A stretch of 56,363 nt of DNA, taken from the IMG/VR virus record IMGVR_UViG_3300047323_000375, positions 1 through 56,363 of that record, one strand, 5' to 3'. The position numbers and the translations under genes were made by a program. This DNA is from a virus. Shown in pieces: positions 32,695 to 41,017 of the stretch. The notes beneath the pieces are model-generated. The model had not been told where the DNA came from. It did no database searches and saw only the letters and a program-made list of their open reading frames with translations. Position 1 is the first letter of the stretch. Each line of letters begins with the position of its first letter.

Positions 32695-34136
32695 TGGCCT
32701 TCACGCGCGATGAATTCCTCGCCAAGTTCGCGGCAGAAGTCACGAACTACCCGACGGTTGCGCTCTACTATCAGGCGGGCGACCCGCGCCTGTTCGCGCC
32801 TATGGGTGCGGTTTCGACCATGTTCTCGATGCTCTCCGAGCAGATCGATATCGCGCAACTCGAGCCGTTCTCGAAAACGCGCGATTCCACGGTGCTCGCG
32901 GACGCGGCCATGAAAGGCATTCTGCCGTTTGGCGTGCCGCCGCAAATGACGCTCTCGGTTGCGAATCCGGGCGATGTGGACGTGCCTATCGCGACCGGGC
33001 GCGTGCTGCTCGATCAGTACGGCAAGCGCTACACGAGCGAGACGAATGCAACGGTGCCCGCCGGCGGCGCCGCTGCGCTGATGGTCAAGCAAATGACCAC
33101 GCGCACCGCCAGTGTGACGGTCGATCAGAGCATTCCGTTCTACTCGGTGCAGGTTCCCGAGAACCCGGACGCCGAGCAAGTCATTTCAGGCGTGTTCGTC
33201 ACCGTCGATGGCACGAACTACTCCTACACGCCCGAGTTCGCCAATGTGGCGGCCGATCAACCCGCATTCACGCTCGAAACCGATGAGCAACGCCGCCTGT
33301 TCGTGCGCTTCGGTTGGGCCAACACGTTCGGCGTTCAACCGGCCGCCGGCGCCGCTGTCGCGCTGACCATCGAGGAAACGCAGGGCGCAACCGACCTCGC
33401 GACCAATGCCGCGTTCACGCTCGAGGCGACCACGACCGAGGCGGATCGCGCGCTCACGTTCAAGCTCGCAAGCATCATCAATCCGGGCGCCGATCCGCAG
33501 GATATCGAGACGTTGCGCCAATTCGCGAGCTACCCGAGCGGCTATGACTCGAGCGCGGTGTATCTCGGCAATTTCGACTTTCTGATCCGCCGCAACATGG
33601 CGCCGTTCCGGTTCCTGTCCGTCTGGAACGAACAGGTTGAGGAAAACGCGCGCGGCGGCAATGTCGCGAACATCAACAAGCTGTTCGTCGCCTACATGAT
33701 GGACGGCATCACCGACGACACGCAGAAAGCCGCGCTCGAGGCGCAGATTCGAACCATCGTGGCCGCCGCCGACGACTCCTACGTGCTCAAGTTTGTGAAC
33801 GTGGCGGAAACTGCCCTGCCCGTCACGATCAACGCGCAAGTATCCGTCGTGCATGACACCGGCGACGTTGAGGCCAAAATCCGCGCGCAAGTGCTCGGGC
33901 TCTACGGCCGCGACGCGCCGGCGGTGAAACAGGGAATGCTCAAGCTCTCGAGCAAAAAGATCAACGATGCGCTGCGCAAGAACATCGTCGCATTGCAGGA
34001 CGATGGTAGCGACTGGCAAACCACGATTCCCGCGCAAACGGGCCTGCTGCCCGAGCAATACCGCTACGTGTCGGACGCCTCGCTCACGGTGATTGTGACG
34101 CAAGCGACCTACAACGACGGCCAGTGGAGCCATTGA
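32694..34136 (+). CDS. baseplate J-like / gp6-type wedge protein
   Basis: 480 residues. The layout matches phage baseplate J proteins: an N-terminal helical part (FTRDEFLAKFAAEVTNYPTV, QIDIAQLEPFSKTRDSTVLA), a beta-rich middle with PVDVPIATGR-type strands (here DVDVPIATGRVLLDQYGKRY), a region with GYDSSAVYLGNFDFLIRRNM and FLSVWNEQVEENARGGNVAN, and a C-terminal part with LPVTINAQVSVVHDTGDVEA. Such proteins form the wedge ring that holds the tail tube and fibres. Position next to the I-like gene supports the call. Confidence 0.7.
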   Translation: MAFTRDEFLAKFAAEVTNYPTVALYYQAGDPRLFAPMGAVSTMFSMLSEQIDIAQLEPFSKTRDSTVLADAAMKGILPFGVPPQMTLSVANPGDVDVPIATGRVLLDQYGKRYTSETNATVPAGGAAALMVKQMTTRTASVTVDQSIPFYSVQVPENPDAEQVISGVFVTVDGTNYSYTPEFANVAADQPAFTLETDEQRRLFVRFGWANTFGVQPAAGAAVALTIEETQGATDLATNAAFTLEATTTEADRALTFKLASIINPGADPQDIETLRQFASYPSGYDSSAVYLGNFDFLIRRNMAPFRFLSVWNEQVEENARGGNVANINKLFVAYMMDGITDDTQKAALEAQIRTIVAAADDSYVLKFVNVAETALPVTINAQVSVVHDTGDVEAKIRAQVLGLYGRDAPAVKQGMLKLSSKKINDALRKNIVALQDDGSDWQTTIPAQTGLLPEQYRYVSDASLTVIVTQATYNDGQWSH

Positions 34137-34139
34137 GCG

Positions 34140-35513
34140 ATGACGACTCAACTCCGCGCAATCGACACGCCCGACCTTCAACCGCTACGCAATAGCGCCG
34201 AGTTCGATGCGTTCGAAAGCGAGTTCAAGGCGCTCGTGATTAAGGTGTTCAACGACACCTTGCGCCCGCTCGAGCGCCAAGTGAACGTCTCCGGTATGCC
34301 GCACCTCGGCAATTCCGAACTCATCGAGCGCACGCTCAAAGGTTGGGGCCTCGCTATCGTGCGACGCGACGCGACGCGCACGGCGTTTCTGCTCAAAGCC
34401 GCTCGCGCGCGCAACCCGAGGCGCGGCCTCATCTTTCTGCGCCAATACCTGCAATCGGTTTGGCCGGGCGTGTGGAAACTCGAGCCGCTCTGGCATCCGA
34501 TTGCTACGGCGAACGAGTATCCCGCGCACCGCACGCCGCTCACGTCCGTTCAAGTCACGCCGACGGTGACGGTGGAGTTTCCCGACGGCAACGGCGAACT
34601 CGGCACCGTCTTTCGCGACGACTGGCAAGGCCGCCAACGCCTCTACGCGACGCCGCGCACGAACCTGCATCGCTATTCCGAGGCAATCGGCTCGACGGGC
34701 TACACGCTGTCAAATACGACGCTGGTAGCGGCGGCGCGCGTCGGGCGCACGAGCGACCTCACCATGTCGAAGCTCACCGTTACGGCGACGAGCACGACCG
34801 GCTACGGCGCCCTTGCGACTGCGAATCGCCCGGCGGTAGCGGCAAACACCGACTATACGTGGACGTGCGACGTTGCCAATGGCAATGCGGCTGTCTGCGC
34901 GCTGCGCTTCTATAGCGGCGACCATCAAACGAACATGGGCACTGTGCTGCTCGCGTTCGACGCCGGCGGCGTGCCGACCGTCTCGAGCAAAAGCACCTCG
35001 ATCAAGGCCGTGACGATCACGCCCGGCGCGAACGGCGTGTTCACGGTGAGTATCACCATCAATACCGGCGCCTTCACGTCGGTTAGCCCGGTGTATTACC
35101 CGGACAACTCCTACACGGCCGGCAACTACACGTATTTCGACAAAGGGCAGATCGAGATAGGCGGCGCGGCGACGAGCCATATCGCCGTGCCCGCCGCGAG
35201 CCCGGTGACTGTCACCGACTACACGCTCGGCGCGAACGGCTTGGCGACGTTCTCTGATGGCGTCACGCCGCCCACGCCGATCACATTTTTCCTCACCGGG
35301 CGCATTCGCGTGACGCTGCCCGTCTCGGTCGATAACGGGCTCGGACTGCTCGAAATCACCAAGGCTTTTCGCTCCACGCTCGCCGCGCGCCTGATGCTCG
35401 AGCTACAGCTATCAACGGTGTTTGAGGATATCGGGCAAGCCGGCGGCCTCGCTATCGCCAACGGGGCATCGGCAGTAATGCCATTCATGGCTATCGGCAA
35501 ACTGACAAGGTAA
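34140..35513 (+). CDS. tail protein I-like baseplate protein with inserted carbohydrate-binding module
   Basis: 457 residues, three bases after the J-like gene. Residues 1-135 (LERQVNVSGMPHLGNSELIE, FLRQYLQSVWPGVWKLEPLW) and the C-terminal 75 (LGLLEITKAFRSTLAARLML) read as one P2 gpI-like protein. Between them, about residues 165-370 form a beta-sandwich with the common phage CBM pattern: TNLHRYSEAIGSTGYTLSNT, YTWTCDVANGNAAVCALRFY, FDKGQIEIGGAATSHI. The insert probably displays a sugar-binding domain on the baseplate; that is inference. Confidence 0.65.
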   Translation: MTTQLRAIDTPDLQPLRNSAEFDAFESEFKALVIKVFNDTLRPLERQVNVSGMPHLGNSELIERTLKGWGLAIVRRDATRTAFLLKAARARNPRRGLIFLRQYLQSVWPGVWKLEPLWHPIATANEYPAHRTPLTSVQVTPTVTVEFPDGNGELGTVFRDDWQGRQRLYATPRTNLHRYSEAIGSTGYTLSNTTLVAAARVGRTSDLTMSKLTVTATSTTGYGALATANRPAVAANTDYTWTCDVANGNAAVCALRFYSGDHQTNMGTVLLAFDAGGVPTVSSKSTSIKAVTITPGANGVFTVSITINTGAFTSVSPVYYPDNSYTAGNYTYFDKGQIEIGGAATSHIAVPAASPVTVTDYTLGANGLATFSDGVTPPTPITFFLTGRIRVTLPVSVDNGLGLLEITKAFRSTLAARLMLELQLSTVFEDIGQAGGLAIANGASAVMPFMAIGKLTR

Positions 35514-35517
35514 CGGT

Positions 35518-36393
35518 ATGGGAATCAAAACCGGCAAGATCAAATACAACGTGCATGAGCGCGGGCGCCAGCACCACGGCGCCGAGCGGCGCTTCGACAC
35601 GGCCGCGCTCGCGCGCCTTGTGAACTCGCCTGCGGTGCAAGAGCGCGTCAAAAACCGCGACCTGCACGGCTATTACGGGCACCTGATCCGCATGAAATAC
35701 GGAATGCGCCCGCCCGAGTGGATCATGGACGGCGGCGAGCAGATTTACATCGAGCCCGCGCTCGTGACGACGTATCTGTACGCCGAGCCCGACGGCACGA
35801 TCACGCACGAGAGCGAGTTTCTCGACACGGTGCCGGGCCAAACGGCGGCGCGCTTGTTCGCGAGCAAGGCCGGCGGCTTTTCCTCGGCGATCAAAGCCGA
35901 ACCCTCGCGCGCGGGCTCGGTTGCCACGCAATTCAACGGCTTCGATTACGTGCTCGAGCCGAACTACACGACCAATCGCGGCTATCTGCTCGATGGCGTG
36001 ATGTTCGATTCCACCTCGCCTGAGATGGCCGATGCAATCCTCGATTCGGCCATTGCCGAGCAAGCCGAGCAGGCCCGCGCGTTCATGGCGATTTTCGACT
36101 CGTTGCAGGCCGATCACATACTCGCGATGCAAACGCTCGAGCGCTTGCGCGAGGAAAACGAGGAAATGCTCTCGATGCTCGCCGCGCGCGGCGGCGATCA
36201 GACCGTGATCCTCGATTCGACGGGACACGCACCGGTGCTCACCGGCGGGCGCGCGACGCGCGAGTTTGAATCGCGCATCCGGGCGTTCCAGACCGGCACG
36301 CTCACGCAATTCGAGACGCCGCCCGAGGAAAAGGCCAAAGCCGAGCACGATGACGCGCTCGCGCTCACGCGGCGCAAATGGGGCATCGCGTGA
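35518..36393 (+). CDS. putative prohead protease-like protein
   Basis: 291 residues. The core resembles gp21-type head maturation proteases: HGYYGHLIRM (His55), IEPALVTTYLYAEPDGTITH, EFLDTVPGQTAARLFASKAG, GGFSSAI (Ser122/123), while the C-terminal third is coiled coil (EQARAFMAIFDSLQADHILA, LERLREENEEMLSMLAARGG) like a fused scaffold. A head protease inside a tail block is unexpected. It could instead be a virion structural protein of unknown kind. No capsid protein follows in the window. Confidence 0.45.
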   Translation: MGIKTGKIKYNVHERGRQHHGAERRFDTAALARLVNSPAVQERVKNRDLHGYYGHLIRMKYGMRPPEWIMDGGEQIYIEPALVTTYLYAEPDGTITHESEFLDTVPGQTAARLFASKAGGFSSAIKAEPSRAGSVATQFNGFDYVLEPNYTTNRGYLLDGVMFDSTSPEMADAILDSAIAEQAEQARAFMAIFDSLQADHILAMQTLERLREENEEMLSMLAARGGDQTVILDSTGHAPVLTGGRATREFESRIRAFQTGTLTQFETPPEEKAKAEHDDALALTRRKWGIA

Positions 36394-37160
36394 TGGACTT
36401 TTTGCAACCGGTTCAGATCGGCCTCGCGCAATACCTCATCGAGTATCACGCCTCGCTCGCCGCTGACACGCCCTCGCTCGAGGAATACCGCGAGCGCGAG
36501 GTGAAAAAGGCTATCGTGTGGGCGCCCGGCCGCTTGGTGGATCAGGTTGAATCGATGATGGTGGAGTGGCGCAAAAACGATAACACCGGCAAGCCGGGCC
36601 TCTCGTCCATGCTGCCGGTGATTTTCGTGGGCTTCGCCAAGGACTTCACGCCCGTTCTGCCCGAGTTCTCGGTTGCCGTGGGCTCGGCGATGGACGTCTC
36701 ATTCCCCGACGATCCGCTACAGCGCGCATACAAGGCGCGCTCGAGCGCGAATGAATACCGCGCGCAGATCGTCATTGCCGCCGCCGAAGTCCGCACCGCG
36801 CACTCGCTCGCGATGCAATTCAACCTGTTCGCCAACGGCCCGCGCGGCCGGCGCTTCACGCACGTTCACGAGTTCGCCGGGCTCCAACACGAGTTTCCGG
36901 CCGTGCTCGAGCAGATCGACTTTGGCGCCGTCAATACGGCCGTCGATCAAAAGAACCTCACGCTGCTTGTGGGCGACCTGACAATCCGCGCGACGGTGCC
37001 GATTTTCGATGCGCCGCGCGCGGGCCAACCCAACGACGGCAAGGCCGCGCCGGCGGGCTACCCCGTGATTACGCAAGTCGATACCGCGTCCAACGCGGGC
37101 GCGACGAGCACAACCTCGCTCGATGAAAACGGCGATATCGTGACGGTGCGCGATGAGTGA
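36393..37160 (+). CDS. probable virion structural protein
   Basis: 255 residues, start overlapping the previous TGA. VIFVGFAKDFTPVLPEFSVA, SFPDDPLQRAYKARSSANEY and GRRFTHVHEFAGLQHEFPAV suggest a compact structural protein; the end is Gly/Ala/Thr-rich. Its place between the protease-like gene and the fibre gene suggests a neck or tail-completion component. Not recognised. Confidence 0.5.
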   Translation: MDFLQPVQIGLAQYLIEYHASLAADTPSLEEYREREVKKAIVWAPGRLVDQVESMMVEWRKNDNTGKPGLSSMLPVIFVGFAKDFTPVLPEFSVAVGSAMDVSFPDDPLQRAYKARSSANEYRAQIVIAAAEVRTAHSLAMQFNLFANGPRGRRFTHVHEFAGLQHEFPAVLEQIDFGAVNTAVDQKNLTLLVGDLTIRATVPIFDAPRAGQPNDGKAAPAGYPVITQVDTASNAGATSTTSLDENGDIVTVRDE

Positions 37161-37647
37161 GAAACGCAAGCCGATCATGATTCAGGCGCGCATCGCGGGC
37201 TATTTCGGGCCGGCGGTGAACCTGCTCGCCGCGCTCGAGCCCGAGAGCGGCCTCGTGATCGTCTCGAAAGAGCTACCTCTGAACGAGCGGCGCGAGGGCA
37301 CCCTATTCACGACCAACGATCCGCGCGCAAACGGGCGCGACCGGCTCTTTTCCGAGGACAAGATCGAGGACGCCATTCACCGGTTCTACCGGGCGCGCGC
37401 CATTGGCACCCTCGAGCTATTGCCGGCCATGCAAAAGCACGATCCGGCCAACCGTATCGAGTCCGACGGCATGGATAAGAGCGGCACGAAGTATCGCCTT
37501 GCGTCCGAAATCAGCAACGGCGCTATCGCTGTGCTCGCGATCATGGACGCGGCGGGCGTTTCGCAGAAAGTTGAGGACGTGAGCGCCATGTGCGACGAGA
37601 TATCGGCGATGTTTTTCAGCATCGGCGGCGAGAGCCTAGACGACTAG
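37153..37647 (+). CDS. probable virion structural protein
   Basis: 164 residues, overlapping the previous gene by eight bases. PIMIQARIAGYFGPAVNLLA, SEDKIEDAIHRFYRARAIGT and AIAVLAIMDAAGVSQKVEDV. It ends at TAG, which is also the start of a TAGGAAAAC copy. Not recognised; structural by position. Confidence 0.5.
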   Translation: MSEKRKPIMIQARIAGYFGPAVNLLAALEPESGLVIVSKELPLNERREGTLFTTNDPRANGRDRLFSEDKIEDAIHRFYRARAIGTLELLPAMQKHDPANRIESDGMDKSGTKYRLASEISNGAIAVLAIMDAAGVSQKVEDVSAMCDEISAMFFSIGGESLDD

Positions 37648-37713
37648 GAAAACGCGCCGCCGACGGGCGCATACCTGCCTCGAAAATGGGTTGATCCGTT
37701 CTCGAGGCTTCAA
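37645..37713 (+). promoter_or_regulatory. fibre leader with a hairpin masking the ribosome site
   Basis: TAGGAAAAC (37645-37653) overlaps the previous stop. Further on, GCCTCGA (37677-37683) pairs perfectly with TCGAGGC (37702-37708), and the right arm contains the Shine-Dalgarno GAGG, five bases before the ATG at 37713. A folded leader would hide the ribosome-binding site of the fibre gene. Confidence 0.6.
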
Positions 37714-39926
37714 TGGCTACTCCCGTACTCAACCCCAAGATCACGACGGCCGGGCTCGCGCTCATGCCGACCAACAACGGCGCGGCCGTGGCGCTCACGC
37801 ACATCGCTATCGGCACCGGAAAGTACGCGCTGGACGCGAACGCGGGCGCGCGCGTGGCGCTCGCCAACGAGGTTGCGCGGTTCCCTATCTCGAGCGGCAC
37901 GAACCCGACACCGACCTCGGTTCAGATCGGCGTGACGATCACCGACACCGATCCGCAAGGCCGCTCGCCCAATGGCCTGTCCATCGGCGAAATCGGCTTT
38001 TTCGCGGGCAACACGCTTTGGGCCGTGTGGTCACAACCGACCACGCCGCTATTCGTGAAATCCGAGAAATTCGACGTGCCCTTTGCGTACACGTTCGACG
38101 TGTCGGACTTCCCGCGCGATTCCGTCACGGTGCAAGTGACAACCGACGTGCCGGGCATGACCGCGCTCATCAATCAGCACGAGGCGAAGGCCGATCCGCA
38201 CACGCAATACGTCGGCAAGCTGCGCGGCATGGGCGAATACGACGCGACTTTCAACTACATGAAAGGCGCGCACATCATCTATCCGACCGACGGCAAGACG
38301 TATCGCTCCATCGTGGACAACAACAAGGGCGCGGCGCCCTCGAGCAGTCCAACGAAGTGGGAGCGTTGGGGCTTCTCGGTGCAGGAAATGACCGATGAGT
38401 TTGTGCCGCCGCGCACCTCGATTCAGAGCGGCGCGGGCGTGCTCGGCATTCTGCGCCTGACGAACCCCGAGGGCCTCGCGCTCGCGACAACCGGCTCCGC
38501 GACGGGCGCGATCAAAGTCAATTTCCCGGCGAACTCGGGCAATCGCGACACGTTCGTTAAGCTGCGCCTCGAGGTTTTCGAGCTCGCCTCGCGCCGCTCG
38601 ATCAGCATTCTGCTTTCGGGCCACTTCAACACGTCTCTTGTGTGGGACGCCGCGAGCGCGGCGGTGCTCGGCGACCTTGCCGACCGCAACCTCCCGGTGC
38701 GCTTCGGTAGCGAGAGCGCGCGGCCCTGCATCTGGATCGGTGACGCCACTTCTGCATGGACGTACCCGCGCGTGTATGCGCCGGAAATCATGGTTTCGCA
38801 GAACGGCGACGGCGGCGACCGCAATTTCTGGATGAAGGGCTGGGCCTGCTCCATCGGTGACATTGGCGGCGCCGTGGGCGCGACCGTGGCGCCCTCGCTC
38901 GTGTTCGGGCGCACGGACATTGATAACGTCGATGGCCTCAAGGCGCTGCTCGAGACGAAGCAAAGCGGCCTTGGCTACGTGCCGGTTCAGCAAGGCGGCG
39001 GCATCGGGCAAGCCAACAACAAGGTGTACATGGGTTGGGCCGCTGCTGGCGGCGGCCTGAAAGTCACGGTTGACTCAACCGACCTCGGCTTTTTGGTGTT
39101 TCGCGATTCGCCGGCGTTTACCGGCGTGCCGACCGTGCCGACCCCGGCCGCCGGCCTCGAGAATTTGCAGATCGCAAACACCGCGTTCGTGACGGCCGCG
39201 ATCCGCCAAGCGCAGATCGGGCAGATTGTTTTCGAGCCGCGCGTGAATCCGCGCGCGGGCTATCTGCTGTGCAACGGCGCCGAACTCTCGCGCACGACCT
39301 ACGCGGCGCTGTGGGCGACGGTTCTGACCGGTGGCGTGATCTTTCAGGAATCGGACTGGAAAGCGGCCTACTGGGGCGGCTTTGGCTACGGCCCGGGCGG
39401 CACAAACGGCACGACGTTCCGCATTCCCGAACTGCGCGGCGAGTTCCTCCGCTGTCACGACTTCGGACGCGGGCGCGACTCGGGCCGGCCGTGGCCGGGC
39501 CACTTTCAAGGCGGGCAGAACGCCAGTCACGCGCACGGCGCATACGCCGATGCTGTGGGCGATCACGCGCACGGCGGCGTATCGGATTACATCGGCAATC
39601 ACGGTCATAGCGGCTCCACGTATGGCGCGGGCTATCACGAGCACGGCTTGCCGAATATCGGTACCGCGCAGGCCGGCACCGACAACGGCGGCACCGGCGT
39701 GTCATCGAGCAACCAGTACGGCGGTAGCGGCCGGCCGCCCGCCAACGCCTATGCCGTGGGCGATCACGCGCACGCGCTCGCAATCGACGGCAACGGCAAT
39801 CACCAGCACGGCCTGACGATCTACGGCGCCGGCAACCACACGCACGGCATCCACGTCAACGCCGACGGCGGCAACGAGCCGCGCCCACACAACGTTTCTA
39901 TCGGCGCGTTTCTCCGCGTCATCTAA
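37713..39926 (+). CDS. tail fibre with collar domain and HxH repeats
   Basis: 737 residues. The N-terminal 190 residues follow the phage tail-collar/fibre N-terminus: ITTAGLALMPTNNGAAVALT, HIAIGTGKYALDANAGARVA, IGEIGFFAGNTLWAVWSQPT and the HEAKADPHTQY turn. Residues about 500-600 are a tail-collar domain (FEPRVNPRAGYLLCNGAELS, TFRIPELRGEFLRCHDFGRG). From about 607 to the end run His-x-His repeats (ASHAHGAYADAVGDHAHG, NHTHGIHVNADGGNEPRPHN) like those that bind iron in the tips of T4-type fibres. It is likely the host-binding fibre, paired with the assembly gene downstream. Confidence 0.85.
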   Translation: MATPVLNPKITTAGLALMPTNNGAAVALTHIAIGTGKYALDANAGARVALANEVARFPISSGTNPTPTSVQIGVTITDTDPQGRSPNGLSIGEIGFFAGNTLWAVWSQPTTPLFVKSEKFDVPFAYTFDVSDFPRDSVTVQVTTDVPGMTALINQHEAKADPHTQYVGKLRGMGEYDATFNYMKGAHIIYPTDGKTYRSIVDNNKGAAPSSSPTKWERWGFSVQEMTDEFVPPRTSIQSGAGVLGILRLTNPEGLALATTGSATGAIKVNFPANSGNRDTFVKLRLEVFELASRRSISILLSGHFNTSLVWDAASAAVLGDLADRNLPVRFGSESARPCIWIGDATSAWTYPRVYAPEIMVSQNGDGGDRNFWMKGWACSIGDIGGAVGATVAPSLVFGRTDIDNVDGLKALLETKQSGLGYVPVQQGGGIGQANNKVYMGWAAAGGGLKVTVDSTDLGFLVFRDSPAFTGVPTVPTPAAGLENLQIANTAFVTAAIRQAQIGQIVFEPRVNPRAGYLLCNGAELSRTTYAALWATVLTGGVIFQESDWKAAYWGGFGYGPGGTNGTTFRIPELRGEFLRCHDFGRGRDSGRPWPGHFQGGQNASHAHGAYADAVGDHAHGGVSDYIGNHGHSGSTYGAGYHEHGLPNIGTAQAGTDNGGTGVSSSNQYGGSGRPPANAYAVGDHAHALAIDGNGNHQHGLTIYGAGNHTHGIHVNADGGNEPRPHNVSIGAFLRVI

Positions 39927-39935
39927 GGATCAACC

Positions 39936-40700
39936 ATGTACGTTCACCACTACGACTCGCAAACCGGCGCATACACCGCAAGCCAACTCGCCGCGCCCGA
40001 TCCGCTCGATGCGGACAACTGGCTGATTCCGGCATTCTCCACAACCAACACGCCGCCCGAGCGCCCGCGCGGCCAGTGGCCGTTTTTTAGCGAGGAAACG
40101 GGCGAATGGACGTTGCGCCCTGACTGGCGATCCATCGTGCTTTACCGGACGGACAACGGCGAGCCGGCCGAGATCCTCGCGCCGGGCGTGACGCCCGAAC
40201 AGGCCGGCCTGACGCAAACCCCGAGGCCGTCGGCTGAACATTCGTGGAAAGACGGCGAATGGCAGATCGACGCCGACAAGGTGCTCGCGCGCGCCCGCGC
40301 GGACTTTATGCAGCAAGTCGAATTGCGCATGGATCGCGCGCGCCAAGCCAACTGGGGCAAGGCCGATGCGTTGCAACTGGGCATCCTCACGCCGCTCGAG
40401 GCCGGCATGTACAAGGCATGGGCCGAATATCAGGTTGCGCTCGCGCGCCTCATTCAGAACGCCGACTACACGCGCGCGATTCAGTGGCCCGATGAGCCCA
40501 ACGAGGCTGACGTGCAAGCGACGGTTGACGCCGAGCAGGCCGAAATCCAACGCCTGAAAGACGAGGAAGCCAAGCGCGCCGCCATGATTGCCGCGCAGGA
40601 CGCCGAGCGCGCCCGCCAAGCGGCCGAATGGGAAGCGCGAGAGGCCGCCAAGAGCCTGACCGGCGACTTGCCGGCGGCCGATAGCGAGAGCGCCGAGTAA
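39936..40700 (+). CDS. tail fibre assembly protein (Tfa-like)
   Basis: 254 residues, nine bases after the fibre gene. YVHHYDSQTGAYTASQLAAP, then WPFFSEETGEWTLRPDWRSI and a second repeat-like module HSWKDGEWQIDADKVLARAR fit the fibre-chaperone pattern of P2 G/Mu U proteins. The last 100 residues are a long charged coiled coil (AEQAEIQRLKDEEAKRAAMI). It should assist trimerisation of the preceding fibre. The coiled coil is longer than in typical Tfa proteins. Confidence 0.7.
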   Translation: MYVHHYDSQTGAYTASQLAAPDPLDADNWLIPAFSTTNTPPERPRGQWPFFSEETGEWTLRPDWRSIVLYRTDNGEPAEILAPGVTPEQAGLTQTPRPSAEHSWKDGEWQIDADKVLARARADFMQQVELRMDRARQANWGKADALQLGILTPLEAGMYKAWAEYQVALARLIQNADYTRAIQWPDEPNEADVQATVDAEQAEIQRLKDEEAKRAAMIAAQDAERARQAAEWEAREAAKSLTGDLPAADSESAE

Positions 40701-41017
40701 TGCCTGACGCAACCGCTACGGCCGCATTCGTGCGCAAGGTGCGGACGTTCGCCGTGCAGACGCCCGATTGGGCGCCCGCACTGCGCTACTTCACGCAACC
40801 CGACGAGCGGCGCGACATAACGCTCATCGCATACCGCGCGTATGGCGACCGCTCGCTGTTCATGGTGATTTTCGCCGCCGCCGGGCTCGATACGCTCGAG
40901 CAGGAAATCCCCGAGCAACTGCTCACGCTGCCGACCTTCACGCAGTTGCAGGCAATCAAACGAGACACCGGGTATCTGACCGATGCAGAAGCGCGCGCTT
41001 ACGAATCACTTGATTGA
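40700..41017 (+). CDS. hypothetical protein of the structural block
   Basis: 105 residues; ATG overlaps the previous TAA. TPDWAPALRYFTQPDERRDI, TLIAYRAYGDRSLFMVIFAA and a Q/L-rich helix. Not recognised; it may be a second small assembly factor. Confidence 0.5.
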   Translation: MPDATATAAFVRKVRTFAVQTPDWAPALRYFTQPDERRDITLIAYRAYGDRSLFMVIFAAAGLDTLEQEIPEQLLTLPTFTQLQAIKRDTGYLTDAEARAYESLD

